Counted from the first letter of the stretch, positions 35,586 through 45,125 are shown. The stretch: DNA of 64,000 bases from Eubacterium sulci ATCC 35585 (GCA_001189495.1 CP012068.1:496001-560000); one strand, 5' to 3'. Translations and numbers: made by a program. The notes: generated by a model from the letters alone, not told the origin.

Positions 35586-36856
35586 AGGATTTTATGTCAA
35601 AGGAAATACCACATAAGTTAGAGAAGAAGGTATGGCTATCAAGTCCTACAATCTATCAGGAATCAATGGATTACATGAGAGAAGCCTATGAAACGAACTG
35701 GATGTCAACAGTTGGAGCAAATATAAATGAGCTTGAGCGTCTAGTTGCAGAAAAGGTGAAGACCAAGGATGCTGTTGCTCTAGCATCGGGAACATCGGCA
35801 CTTCATCTAGCAATCAAACTAGCAGGGGTAAAGCAGGGCGATAAAGTTTTCTGCTCTGATATGACTTTCTCAGCTACAGTAAATCCTGTGCTCTATGAGG
35901 GCGGAGTTCCGGTTTTCATTGACTCTGAGTACGATACATGGAATATGGATCCAGTTGCTCTTGAGAAAGCCTTTGAACTATATCCTGAGGTTAAGATTGT
36001 TGTCATAGCGCACCTATATGGAACCCCAGCAAAGATGGACGAAATCAGAGCAATCTGCAAAAGACATGGTGCGATAATTGTTGAAGATGCTGCGGAATCA
36101 TTTGGAGCAACCTACAAGGGTAAGCAAACGGGAAGTTTAGGAAGTTATAACGCAATCAGCTTTAATGGTAACAAGATAATCACTGGTTCTTCAGGTGGTA
36201 TGCTTCTTACAGACGATAAGAAGGCTGGTGAAAAAGTGAGAAAGTGGTCAACTCAGGCTAGAGAATCGGCAGCTTGGTATCAACATGAGGAAGTAGGCTA
36301 CAATTACAGAATGAGTAATGTGATTGCTGGTGTTGCAAGAGGTCAGATGCCATATCTTGAAAAGCATATCGAGCAAAAAAAGGCAATCTACGAAAGATAC
36401 AAAGAAGGGTTCAAAGGCCTTCCTATTTCGATGAATCCTTTTGATGAGAAGAACAGTGAGCCTAACTACTGGCTCTCATGTGCAATCATTGACGAGTCTG
36501 CGATGTGCAAACAGGTGAGAAGCGATTCTGAAGCACTCTATATAAGCGAGCAAGGAAAGACCTGCCCAACAGAAATTCTCGAGCACCTAGCAGAGATAAA
36601 TGCAGAGGGACGTCCAATATGGAAACCAATGCATGCGCAACCAATCTTTAGAATGAATCCTTTCATAACTAGAGAAGGAAGTGGCAGAGGTGCTACAAAT
36701 GCGTATATATCAGGTGGTACAATAGGTAAAGATGGAAGTCCTTTAGATGTATCTATGGATATATTCCACAGAGGACTTTGCCTTCCAAGCGACAATAAGA
36801 TGACGGCAGAAGAGCAGGAAATAATTATCGAAACGATTCGAAACTGCTTTGAATAA
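35582..36856 (+). CDS. PLP-dependent sugar aminotransferase (PglE/DegT type)
   Basis: A 424-residue DegT/DnrJ/EryC1/StrS aminotransferase. 'SGTSALHLAI', 'EDAAESFGATYKGKQTG' (Asp that holds the PLP ring) and 'SFNGNKIITGSSGG' with the Schiff-base Lys are all present. In this setting it most likely aminates C4 of the UDP-4-keto-6-deoxy-GlcNAc made by the dehydratase at 29846. Two starts are possible: ATG 35582, lying in a small hairpin, or ATG 35594 (MSKEIPHKL), which has CAGGA at good distance and a more usual N-terminus. Confidence 0.88.
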   Translation: MQDFMSKEIPHKLEKKVWLSSPTIYQESMDYMREAYETNWMSTVGANINELERLVAEKVKTKDAVALASGTSALHLAIKLAGVKQGDKVFCSDMTFSATVNPVLYEGGVPVFIDSEYDTWNMDPVALEKAFELYPEVKIVVIAHLYGTPAKMDEIRAICKRHGAIIVEDAAESFGATYKGKQTGSLGSYNAISFNGNKIITGSSGGMLLTDDKKAGEKVRKWSTQARESAAWYQHEEVGYNYRMSNVIAGVARGQMPYLEKHIEQKKAIYERYKEGFKGLPISMNPFDEKNSEPNYWLSCAIIDESAMCKQVRSDSEALYISEQGKTCPTEILEHLAEINAEGRPIWKPMHAQPIFRMNPFITREGSGRGATNAYISGGTIGKDGSPLDVSMDIFHRGLCLPSDNKMTAEEQEIIIETIRNCFE

Positions 36857-36996
36857 AACAATCGAAATTTTGAGCCGCAGATAAGTCTATGGGAGCTTGC
36901 AAAAACTTGCACATAAACGGCATTTGCGTTAAAATTAAGGTTAATTAATTAGAGACTTTTGTAAGATTTTATATGTAATTCTTTAGAGGTATAGAA

Positions 36997-38319
36997 GTGA
37001 AAAATATTAAAGAAACCCTTATTAAAAAAATTGAAAATCATGAGATAGTTGTAGGTGTTGTAGGTCTTGGTTATGTAGGTCTTCCGCTTGCAGTAGAAAA
37101 GGCAAAGGCTGGATTTAAGACAATAGGTTTTGATGTACAGCAGGAGAAGGTTGACCTTGTTAATCAGGGACACAACTACATAGGAGACGTAGTTGATGAC
37201 GACCTAGTTGAGCTTGTAAACGCAAAACAGCTTTCTGCAACGAGTGATTTTTCCTTTGTGAAGGATGTTGACTTTATTGCTATCTGTGTTCCAACACCGT
37301 TAGATTCACATCAGCAGCCAGATATCAGCTATGTTAAGGATTCAACAATAGCTATTTCTAAGCACCTAAAGCCAGGCACAATGGTTGTTCTAGAGTCAAC
37401 AACATACCCGGGAACAACAGAGGAACTTATCAAACCTATCCTAGAAGAAGGTTCAGGACTAACATGCGGGGAAGACTTCTACCTTGGTTTCTCACCTGAG
37501 AGAGTTGACCCAGGTAACAAGCAGTTTAAGACAAAGAATACTCCTAAGGTTGTTGGAGCTATTGGCAAAGATGCAACAGAGGTTATTGCTAAGATGTACC
37601 GCGAGGTTCTCGTCGGCGATGTACACGAGGTTTCATCACCAGCAGTAGCTGAGATGGAGAAAATCCTTGAGAACACTTACAGAAATATTAATATAGGACT
37701 TGTTAATGAACTTGCTATTCTTTGCGATAGAATGAATATCAGTCTTTGGGAAGTTGTAGATGCAGCGAAGACAAAGCCATATGGATTCCAGGCTTTTTAT
37801 CCAGGTCCTGGTCTAGGCGGACACTGCATACCACTTGACCCATACTACCTAACATGGAAGGCTAGAGAGTATGGTTTCCATACATCTATGATAGAAGCAT
37901 CGATGATGATTAACGATAAGATGCCTGAGTACTGTGTAGATAGAGCAGCTAAGGTATTGAATCGTGCAAAGAAAGCTTTGAACGGATCAAAGGTACTAGT
38001 TCTAGGTGTTGCCTATAAGGCTGATATCGATGACTATAGAGAGAGCCCAGCTATCGATGTAATAGAGATTCTTCAGCGCGAGGGCGCTAATGTAGACTTC
38101 TTTGACCCTTATATTCCAAAGTTCAGAGCACATGGTAAGGAGTATGTGGGAATAGCTGATATTAGCCCTGAAGTCATCTCAAACTACGACATAGTATTTG
38201 TTGCAGCAGCTCATACAAATGTTGACTATGACATGATTGAGCAGAATGCACAGGCAATTTTTGATTCAAAGAATGCAATGAAGGATGTTAAGAACAGAGA
38301 AAAGATTGAGGTTCTTTAA
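36997..38319 (+). CDS. wbpA: UDP-N-acetyl-D-glucosamine 6-dehydrogenase (WbpA-like)
   Basis: A 440-residue nucleotide-sugar dehydrogenase that oxidises C6 twice to yield a UDP-HexNAc uronic acid. The N-terminal Rossmann motif is 'VGLGYVGLPLA', the middle domain has 'ESTTYPGTTEE' and 'GFSPERVDPGN', and the catalytic Cys is in 'GLGGHCIPLDPYYL'. The C-terminal domain has 'LGVAYKADIDDYRESPA'. These match the WbpA/WecC group rather than UDP-Glc dehydrogenases. Start codon is GTG with AGAGG 7 bases upstream. The 140-base gap before it shows no convincing promoter. Confidence 0.92.
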   Translation: MKNIKETLIKKIENHEIVVGVVGLGYVGLPLAVEKAKAGFKTIGFDVQQEKVDLVNQGHNYIGDVVDDDLVELVNAKQLSATSDFSFVKDVDFIAICVPTPLDSHQQPDISYVKDSTIAISKHLKPGTMVVLESTTYPGTTEELIKPILEEGSGLTCGEDFYLGFSPERVDPGNKQFKTKNTPKVVGAIGKDATEVIAKMYREVLVGDVHEVSSPAVAEMEKILENTYRNINIGLVNELAILCDRMNISLWEVVDAAKTKPYGFQAFYPGPGLGGHCIPLDPYYLTWKAREYGFHTSMIEASMMINDKMPEYCVDRAAKVLNRAKKALNGSKVLVLGVAYKADIDDYRESPAIDVIEILQREGANVDFFDPYIPKFRAHGKEYVGIADISPEVISNYDIVFVAAAHTNVDYDMIEQNAQAIFDSKNAMKDVKNREKIEVL

Positions 38320-38364
38320 TTCAGAATGTGAGTGCATATAGATTAAGTTTATTTATAAGGATAT

Positions 38365-39426
38365 ATGTTTATGGAAAAACGAGAACATCTAGCGATACTG
38401 GATATAATTAAGATTTGCTGTGCAGTTCTTATATATATGAGGCATTCAATAACGATGTTCGGATGCACATATGGAAGTAGCTTAGTAGATGGCTTGATAT
38501 GTGCGACCACATCACCTATAATGGTTTGCTTCTTTGTTGTATCTGGTTTTTCCATATACTATAACAATAGCAATAGAAACCTGCTTGATGCGGGAGAACT
38601 CAGAACCTTCTATAAGAAGAGGTTCATAACTCTTTTCCCAATCTACATTTTGGTGCATATGCTCTCATATGTACTTGTAGAAAATACGCTTCAGCAGAAG
38701 ATATACTCAACACCAGTAGAGCTTCTTGGATTGCAATCCATGTACGGGGGACTCTTTGGAATATCTCACAGTGGTGCAACATGGTTCATAAGTTCTTTGC
38801 TTCTAGGATATTTCATATATCCGTTAGTTCAAGAGTTGTTTAAGATGAACCGAAGCTGCATATATATCGCAACATCAGTTATATTCTTTGTTCTAGTATA
38901 CTCGGAAGTTGTCATGCTGCAGATATTTGGCGTGCAGCCTGGATATGTAAACCCAGTATTTCGTGCAATGCAGGTTGCATTTGGAGCAGCGCTTTGCATG
39001 GCATTTACCGAAGATGATAAGGGGAATAATAAGAAAGCTGCCATTATGATGGTGGCAAATCTGATTATCACTGGATTGTTAACAGTTTTTGCACTGCACT
39101 ATAAGATGGGAATAGAATATGTAACGACACCTATTTACTATTATCTAATAGCTTTTGCTATGCTAATTTCGATTAAGTTTAAGCCTCGTTTGCTGACAAA
39201 AAGCAAGCTTATAAAGTATGCAGGAAGTCTTACATTTTACTTCTTCATATTGCAGGTGTTCCTGTGGAGACTTTCAGCTAAAGTTTGTGGACTCACTGGA
39301 CTTGGGTCTAATAAGGGTAAGCTGCTAGTCTCTTTTGTGCTTTGTGTAGCACTGTCAATAATTTGCAAAGAACTCTTTGATAAGCATGCACAAAAGTACC
39401 TAAAGAATAAACTTCTAAAGAAATAG
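38365..39426 (+). CDS. Acyltransferase-3 family membrane protein in the polysaccharide locus
   Basis: A 353-residue protein with about ten membrane helices of the acyltransferase-3 family. Seen: 'LAILDIIKICCAVLIYMRHS' (family His), 'MVCFFVVSGFSIYYN' and 'GATWFISSLLLGYFIYP'. It probably O-acetylates a sugar of the glycan made here (inference from position). SD AAGGA serves ATG 38365, or the in-frame ATG 38371. Confidence 0.87.
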   Translation: MFMEKREHLAILDIIKICCAVLIYMRHSITMFGCTYGSSLVDGLICATTSPIMVCFFVVSGFSIYYNNSNRNLLDAGELRTFYKKRFITLFPIYILVHMLSYVLVENTLQQKIYSTPVELLGLQSMYGGLFGISHSGATWFISSLLLGYFIYPLVQELFKMNRSCIYIATSVIFFVLVYSEVVMLQIFGVQPGYVNPVFRAMQVAFGAALCMAFTEDDKGNNKKAAIMMVANLIITGLLTVFALHYKMGIEYVTTPIYYYLIAFAMLISIKFKPRLLTKSKLIKYAGSLTFYFFILQVFLWRLSAKVCGLTGLGSNKGKLLVSFVLCVALSIICKELFDKHAQKYLKNKLLKK

Positions 39427-39468
39427 ATGAATATATAAGTATATAGAGAAACGAAATTAAGGTAAAGA

Positions 39469-40095
39469 ATGAAATCAAAATCAAATGGATTGTACTGCAA
39501 GTTAATAAAGAGGTTCATGGATTTTCTCATAGCGGCACTAAGCATAATAATCTTTAGCCCACTACTTATAATTCTTGCAATACTTGTAAGAGTAAAGCTT
39601 GGAGGGCCTGTAATATTTAAGCAGGAAAGACCTGGGCTAAATGGTAAGGTGTTTAAGCTATATAAGTTTAGAACCATGACTGATGCCAAAGATGAGAATG
39701 GGAATCTGCTTGATGACGAGTATAGACTGACTAGCTTTGGCAAGAAGCTTAGATCAACAAGCCTAGATGAACTACCTGAGCTTTACAATATACTAAAGGG
39801 CGATATGTCCATTGTTGGACCGAGGCCTCTATTAGTTAAATACCTGCCATTATATAATGATGAGCAAAAAAGAAGGCACGATGTAAGACCTGGGCTTACA
39901 GGGCTTGCACAGGTGTCAGGAAGAAATGCGATAACTTGGACTGAGAAGTTCAATAAGGATATCGAATATGTTGATAATGTCTCACTTGGACTAGATATAT
40001 CAATATTTTTTAAAACCATATACTGCGTGCTTAAGAAAGAAGGAATAAACTCAGACTCAGCAGCAACTATGGAAGATTTTACAGGAAATAATTAG
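39469..40095 (+). CDS. pglC: Undecaprenyl-phosphate phosphosugar transferase (PglC-like)
   Basis: A 208-residue monotopic phosphoglycosyl transferase that starts the glycan by moving a sugar-phosphate to undecaprenyl phosphate. One N-terminal re-entrant membrane helix ('FMDFLIAALSIIIFSPLLII') is followed by 'GPVIFKQERPGLNGKVFKLYKFRTM', the Asp-Glu dyad in 'STSLDELPELYNIL', and 'GDMSIVGPRPLL' and 'RPGLTGLAQVSGRN'. The small size and the neighbouring PglD-like gene fit the bacillosamine-type PglC group. Confidence 0.93.
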   Translation: MKSKSNGLYCKLIKRFMDFLIAALSIIIFSPLLIILAILVRVKLGGPVIFKQERPGLNGKVFKLYKFRTMTDAKDENGNLLDDEYRLTSFGKKLRSTSLDELPELYNILKGDMSIVGPRPLLVKYLPLYNDEQKRRHDVRPGLTGLAQVSGRNAITWTEKFNKDIEYVDNVSLGLDISIFFKTIYCVLKKEGINSDSAATMEDFTGNN

Positions 40096-40104
40096 AGGAT
40101 TGCC

Positions 40105-40761
40105 ATGAAAGAAAAGATAATCCTAGTTGGAACAGGACAGCATTTTAATGTTGTTCTTTACAATTTAAGAGAGCAAGATAAATACGAGGTTGCTTGCGCA
40201 ATCGACGGAAATCCAGAAAACAGAGGTAAGACCATAAACGGCGTCTACATAGATGAAATATATGAAGATCTCGATGCTCTCAAAGAAAAATACAATACAA
40301 ATAAATTCTTCATCTCGTTCGGCAGTATGAAGTATAGAAGAGAGGTATATAACAGCTTCGTAGCAAAGGGTTGGGAGGCTGTGAACATAATACATCCAAA
40401 TGCTGTAGTTGCACCAGATGCCAAGCTTGGCAAAGGCATACTAATAGAGTGTGGGTGCTTGATAACACCTAATCCTACAATCGGTGACAATGTTGTGGTA
40501 AATACGGGTTCACAGGTAAATCACGACAATGTCATTGAGGATCATGTCTACATTGCGTCTGGAGTAGTTCTTTCGGGAGGTGTCAGAATAAAATCGAATA
40601 CACTTCTCGATGATGGTGTAATTGTAACACTCGGAAGAACCGTTGGTTCGGATTGCATTATTGGAGCTGGCGCTGTAATAACTAAAGACACTTCAGATAA
40701 GATAGTAGCTTATGGTAATCCAGCAAAAGAGATACGAGAAAATCTAAACATCGGAAAATAA
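40105..40761 (+). CDS. pglD: Sugar N-acetyltransferase, PglD-like
   Basis: A 218-residue protein with an N-terminal PglD_N UDP-sugar-binding domain ('KIILVGTGQHFNVVLYNL') and a C-terminal left-handed beta-helix of hexapeptide repeats. The catalytic base is likely the His in 'GSQVNHDNVIEDHVYIASG'; the C-terminal 'AGAVITKDTSDKIVAYGNPAKEI' binds acetyl-CoA. In PglD it acetylates the C4 amino group of UDP-4-amino-sugars, making UDP-N,N'-diacetylbacillosamine, which PglC (10 bases upstream) would use. Confidence 0.9.
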   Translation: MKEKIILVGTGQHFNVVLYNLREQDKYEVACAIDGNPENRGKTINGVYIDEIYEDLDALKEKYNTNKFFISFGSMKYRREVYNSFVAKGWEAVNIIHPNAVVAPDAKLGKGILIECGCLITPNPTIGDNVVVNTGSQVNHDNVIEDHVYIASGVVLSGGVRIKSNTLLDDGVIVTLGRTVGSDCIIGAGAVITKDTSDKIVAYGNPAKEIRENLNIGK

Positions 40762-40770
40762 GAGAGAAAA

Positions 40771-41673
40771 ATGAAGATTAAAGAACTTCTAGAATATCTA
40801 AAAGAAAGTGGAGAGAGCTTCGAGTTCAATGGAGATGAAAACTGTGAGGTAGACGGTTTTTCATCGCTTAAGAACTACAAGGAAGGAACCTTCACCTGGA
40901 TTAAAAAAATAGAATCAATTCCTAAGGGTATGGATATAGGCGGGTGCAAACTTGTTGTTACGCAAAATGGTGAGAACATTGGCTGTCCAAACATAATTTA
41001 TACTGATAGCTCAAAGAGAGTATTTTTCTCATTAGTTGAGTACTTTGCAGAGACAAGTAATGAAGTTGACCAGTCAAAAAGCATAGGACATAACACCTAT
41101 ATTTCAGACGAATGCGTGATTGGAGAAGGCGTAAAAATCGGACACAACTGCAGTCTAGATGGAAATATCAAAGTTGGCATAAATAGCATTATTGGAAATA
41201 ATGTTTCCATAAAGGGAAATGTCAAAATCGGAGAAAACGCCATCATAGAATCAGGCGTTTGCATAGGTGATGCAGACCTTGGATATGTAGAAGGTGCTGA
41301 TGGACACAGAAAAATGCTGAGCCACTATGGTGGTGTTGAGATTGGTAAATCCGTTTACATAGGAACTGGAACAACAGTTTCTAGGGGAACCATCGATGAT
41401 ACCGTTATTGGAGATGAGACATCGATTGATGCGCTTTGTCAGGTGAGTCACAACTGCATCCTCGGAAAGAAGAATACACTTGTTTCAGGGACGTATTTAT
41501 ATGGTTCTGTTGAGACGGGTGATAATGTATATATAGCTTCGTCTGTTATTATGAATCAGATTAAGCTAGGAGATAATGTCACAGTCGGCATGAATAGTGT
41601 TGTGATGTCTGATGTTGATACAGGACTAACAGTATTTGGCACGCCGGCTAAGGCACACCAAAAGAGTAAATAA
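40771..41673 (+). CDS. LpxD-like left-handed beta-helix acyltransferase, copy 1
   Basis: A 300-residue protein built like LpxD: an N-terminal UDP-sugar-binding domain ending 'YTDSSKRVFFSLVEYF', then a long hexapeptide-repeat beta-helix and a C-terminal tail. The catalytic-His region reads 'TIDDTVIGDETSIDALCQVSHNCILG', like the DRG/DDT...H block of LpxD. LpxD itself N-acylates UDP-3-O-acyl-GlcN for lipid A, which a Gram-positive would not make, so this probably N-acylates an amino sugar of the surface glycan, for example the 3-amino group formed by the WbpE-like enzyme. Two more copies lie at 45897 and 46842. Confidence 0.85.
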   Translation: MKIKELLEYLKESGESFEFNGDENCEVDGFSSLKNYKEGTFTWIKKIESIPKGMDIGGCKLVVTQNGENIGCPNIIYTDSSKRVFFSLVEYFAETSNEVDQSKSIGHNTYISDECVIGEGVKIGHNCSLDGNIKVGINSIIGNNVSIKGNVKIGENAIIESGVCIGDADLGYVEGADGHRKMLSHYGGVEIGKSVYIGTGTTVSRGTIDDTVIGDETSIDALCQVSHNCILGKKNTLVSGTYLYGSVETGDNVYIASSVIMNQIKLGDNVTVGMNSVVMSDVDTGLTVFGTPAKAHQKSK

Positions 41674-41711
41674 TTAATTCAAGGATATAATTTAGCAATA
41701 AGGAGTAAGAA

Positions 41712-42698
41712 ATGGTTAAAATCGGTTTAGTTGGATTTGGATACTGGGGACCGAATGTAGCGAGAAATATTTACAGAAATAAGAACTTTGATTTTAAATA
41801 TCTTTGCGATAAAAAGCCTGAGAGAATTGAGCTTGCAAAGAATACTTATGCTGAGTCCGTTACATACACAGAGAATTTTAGAGACCTACTAGAGGATCCT
41901 GAGCTAGAGGCAGTAGCACTTGCAGTAGAGACTAGCGCACACTTTCAGCTGGCAAAAGAGGCACTACTTGCAGGGAAAAATGTGTATGTAGAAAAGCCTT
42001 TCACAGATTCTGTAGAGCAGGCTGTTATTTTGAGGGACCTTGCAAAGGAAAAGAATCTCAAGATCCATGTTGACCACATCATGGTATACCACCCAGTAAT
42101 CAAAAAAATTAAGGAAATAATTGATGGTGGAGATCTTGGAGATTTACTATATTTCGATTGCTCAAGAATAAATCTTGGTCAGCTTAAAAATGATGTGAGC
42201 TCAATGTGGGATTTAAGTGTTCACGATCTTTCTATCATAGATTACCTATCTGATGGAGCAGAGCCTGTTGCAGTAAGTGCGATGGGTGAGAAAATCTATA
42301 CTAAGAGAGAATCGATAACATTCCTTAACATCAAATTCGATAAGTTCCTAGCTAACTTACGCTCAAGTTGGCTATCTCCAATCAAGGAGAGAAGAATTAT
42401 CATCGCAGGAACTAAAAAGATGATAGTATACGATGATGTTGATGCATTGAACAAGTTAATTGTTTATGACAAGGGTTTTGATGTAAAAATCGTTGAGAAT
42501 ATGGAATACGAAGACTTTGTTGTAAAAACAAGAATTGGGGACGGCATCATTCCTTCACTCAATCAAGGTGATGCTCTGTTCAACAGTCTTGACCACTTCA
42601 GAGACTGCATAGAGAATAATCATGAGTCTGTAACAGGTCCAGACTCAGCAATTAGAATGCTCAAGATTTTAGAAGAAGCAGACAAGCAGCTAATATAG
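41712..42698 (+). CDS. Gfo/Idh/MocA oxidoreductase (WbpB-like)
   Basis: A 328-residue NAD-dependent oxidoreductase: Rossmann 'IGLVGFGYWGPNVARNIYR', 'VYVEKPFTDSVEQAV' with the catalytic Lys, and 'MWDLSVHDLSIIDYL' with the active-site His. In WbpB/WlbA systems the enzyme oxidises C3 of UDP-GlcNAcA and works with an aminotransferase directly downstream, which is exactly the arrangement here (WbpE-like gene 51 bases later). SD AAGGAG 6 bases upstream. Confidence 0.88.
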   Translation: MVKIGLVGFGYWGPNVARNIYRNKNFDFKYLCDKKPERIELAKNTYAESVTYTENFRDLLEDPELEAVALAVETSAHFQLAKEALLAGKNVYVEKPFTDSVEQAVILRDLAKEKNLKIHVDHIMVYHPVIKKIKEIIDGGDLGDLLYFDCSRINLGQLKNDVSSMWDLSVHDLSIIDYLSDGAEPVAVSAMGEKIYTKRESITFLNIKFDKFLANLRSSWLSPIKERRIIIAGTKKMIVYDDVDALNKLIVYDKGFDVKIVENMEYEDFVVKTRIGDGIIPSLNQGDALFNSLDHFRDCIENNHESVTGPDSAIRMLKILEEADKQLI

Positions 42699-42749
42699 TT
42701 TTAAAAAAATATTTCATTTTGATATTTAGATATTGGAGGGGATGTAGTT

Positions 42750-43868
42750 ATGCAATTTATTGATCTACACAGACAGTACGATGTTATAGAGGCAAAGGTA
42801 AACGAGAGAATTCAGGAGATTCTTGCACACAAGCATTTCATAGGAGGAGCTGAAGTTGCAGAGCTTGAGAAAAGACTTGCAGAATATGTTGGAGTTAAGC
42901 ATGTAATCGCTTGCGCAAGTGGTACAGACGCTTTGACAATTCCGCTAATGGCATATGGAATAAAGAAGACTGATGCGGTTTTCGTACCATCGTTCACATT
43001 CTTTGCAAGTGGTGAAAGCGTAAGCCTTGCTGGAGGAACACCAGTATTTGTAGATTCATATAGGGATACATTTAATATTAATCCTAAGGCTCTCGAAGAG
43101 ACCATAGAAAAGACTCTTGCTGAAGGAAAACTTACACCTAAGGGCATTATTGCTGTTGATCTATTTGGACTTCCTGCTGATTTTAATGAGATAAGAAGAA
43201 TTGCTGACAAGTATAACTTGTTTGTACTAGAGGATGCTGCACAAGGATTCGGTGGAACTATCGGTGGAAAGAAGTCTTGCTCATTCGGTGATGTTGCAGG
43301 TACATCATTCTTCCCAGCTAAGCCACTAGGATGCTACGGTGATGGTGGTGCTATATTCACAAACTCAGATGAGCTTTATGCAAAGATGAAGTCCATCCAT
43401 GTCCACGGACAGGGATCAGACAAGTATGATAACATTCAGATTGGTCTAAACAGCAGACTTGATACCATTCAGGGAGCAGTGCTTATCGAAAAGTTAAATA
43501 TCTTTGATGATGAGCTAGTTAAGAGAAACCATGTAGCTGATTACTACACAAGGGAACTAAAGGATATAGTAGAGACACCAGTAGTACCTGAAGGTTACGG
43601 CTCATCATGGGCTCAGTTCACAATTAAACTAAAGTCAACTGAGGAGAGAGAAAAGCTAATTAAGACACTTAATGACAATGGTATTCCAGCCATGGTCTAC
43701 TATCCTATTCCAATGCACAAGTCAACTGCATATGCAAGTGCAAATGAAGGAGTAGTACTAGAAGAGTGTGAAAAGCTCAGCAAGACGGTTATGAGCCTTC
43801 CTATGCATCCATATCTAACAGACGATGAGCTAAAGATGATTTGTGATGTTGTAAAGAGTACATACTAG
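42750..43868 (+). CDS. wbpE: PLP-dependent aminotransferase (WbpE-like)
   Basis: A 372-residue DegT-family aminotransferase very like WbpE, which aminates C3 of UDP-3-keto-GlcNAcA. Seen: 'MQFIDLHRQYDVIEAKVNERI', 'SGTDALTIPLMAYGI', 'LEDAAQGFGGTIGGKKSC', and the PLP Lys in 'GTSFFPAKPLGCYGDGGA', the block diagnostic for WbpE/ArnB-like 3-aminotransferases. GGAGGGG precedes; an ATG-TAG start-stop pair at 42742 sits too close to that SD to be used. Confidence 0.92.
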   Translation: MQFIDLHRQYDVIEAKVNERIQEILAHKHFIGGAEVAELEKRLAEYVGVKHVIACASGTDALTIPLMAYGIKKTDAVFVPSFTFFASGESVSLAGGTPVFVDSYRDTFNINPKALEETIEKTLAEGKLTPKGIIAVDLFGLPADFNEIRRIADKYNLFVLEDAAQGFGGTIGGKKSCSFGDVAGTSFFPAKPLGCYGDGGAIFTNSDELYAKMKSIHVHGQGSDKYDNIQIGLNSRLDTIQGAVLIEKLNIFDDELVKRNHVADYYTRELKDIVETPVVPEGYGSSWAQFTIKLKSTEEREKLIKTLNDNGIPAMVYYPIPMHKSTAYASANEGVVLEECEKLSKTVMSLPMHPYLTDDELKMICDVVKSTY

Positions 43869-43873
43869 AATTT

Positions 43874-45109
43874 ATGAAGAAAAAAGTTTGGATTTTTAAT
43901 CACTATGCAACTGATACGATGCTAGATCACGGCGGAAGACACTACTGGTTTGCAAAGTATTTGACTAGAGCCGGTTATGACGTGAGGATATTTTGCGCAT
44001 CGACAGTGCATGATACAGATATAAATTTTGATGTAGGAGAGTCTGGATACTGCGAAAAGATGGTAGACGGACTCAAATACACGCTTATACAGACATCTAA
44101 TTACGTCGGTAATGGAAAGAGCCGAGTAAAGAACATGTACCAGTTCTATAGGCGTATATTTCGTGTGGTTAAAAATTACGAAAAACCAGATGTAATATTT
44201 GCATCCTCAGTACACCCTTTGACCTTGCTAGCAGGTATTAAAATTGCTAAGAAACTAGGTGTTAAGTGTATCTGTGAGGTAAGGGATCTTTGGCCAGAAA
44301 GCCTAGTGGAGTATGATATAATCTCCCGAAACCATATAGTTACAAAGCTCATGTATAGAGGGGAAAGAAGTCTATATAAGAAGGCTGAATCCCTTATATT
44401 CACAATGCCTGGGGCAGTGAAATATATTGAGGATAGAGGCTGGGGAAAAGACGTGCCAAAGAGCAAGATATATAATATCAACAACGGCATTGATTTAGAA
44501 GTTTATAACGAGAACAAACTTAATAAGACTGTTGAGGATAGTGACCTAGAAGATAAGAATTTCAAGAAGGTTTTATACACGGGCTCTCTAAGAGCTGCAA
44601 ACAAACCAGAAAACTTTATAAAACTAGCGGAATGCCTAGCAGAGGTTTCAGACAATATCAAAATAATAGTTTACGGTGGAGGAGACCAGCTTGAGGTTCT
44701 AAGGGCAAAGGTTGCCGAAAAGGGTCTAAATAACATAGTATTCAAGGGCCGAGTAGATAAGGAATACATTCCTTTCATACTAAGTAAAGGCGATCTTAAT
44801 ATGATGGATGGAGATATTGGCGGACTTTCTAAATACGGAATTAGTGGAAATAAGCTATTTGATTATATTGCAAGTGGAAAACCAATAATTATGGACTGCG
44901 AAGAAAACGAGTTTGGTATAATAAACTCAAACCAAATAGGAATAGCTAAGAACTTTGAAAATCCAAAGGCAATGGCTGAGACGATAGCCGATATGATTAA
45001 TGGAGACGAAAAAAGATATGAACTTTGGTGTGAGAATGCAAAGGCTCTTACACTTGAGTTTGATTTCAAGAGACTTACAGATAAATTAATAGAGATAATT
45101 GAAAAATAA
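43874..45109 (+). CDS. Glycosyltransferase, family 4 type (WbuB-like), paralog of 32851-34122
   Basis: A 411-residue GT-B enzyme sharing its landmarks with the earlier copy: 'VWIFNHYATDTML', 'GRHYWFAKYL', 'CICEVRDLWPESLVEYDII', 'LIFTMPGAVKYI' and 'FDYIASGKPIIMDCEENE'. The two copies clearly derive from one ancestor but are well diverged, so they probably transfer different sugars. Five bases after the aminotransferase, without a good SD; translation is probably coupled. Confidence 0.87.
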   Translation: MKKKVWIFNHYATDTMLDHGGRHYWFAKYLTRAGYDVRIFCASTVHDTDINFDVGESGYCEKMVDGLKYTLIQTSNYVGNGKSRVKNMYQFYRRIFRVVKNYEKPDVIFASSVHPLTLLAGIKIAKKLGVKCICEVRDLWPESLVEYDIISRNHIVTKLMYRGERSLYKKAESLIFTMPGAVKYIEDRGWGKDVPKSKIYNINNGIDLEVYNENKLNKTVEDSDLEDKNFKKVLYTGSLRAANKPENFIKLAECLAEVSDNIKIIVYGGGDQLEVLRAKVAEKGLNNIVFKGRVDKEYIPFILSKGDLNMMDGDIGGLSKYGISGNKLFDYIASGKPIIMDCEENEFGIINSNQIGIAKNFENPKAMAETIADMINGDEKRYELWCENAKALTLEFDFKRLTDKLIEIIEK

Positions 45110-45125
45110 ATAGGCGGAAAAAATA

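Noticed and set aside
42742-42747. ATG-TAG start-stop element ahead of the WbpE-like gene
   Set aside because: It lies directly on the SD, too close to be recognised, and the real ATG at 42750 has ideal spacing.
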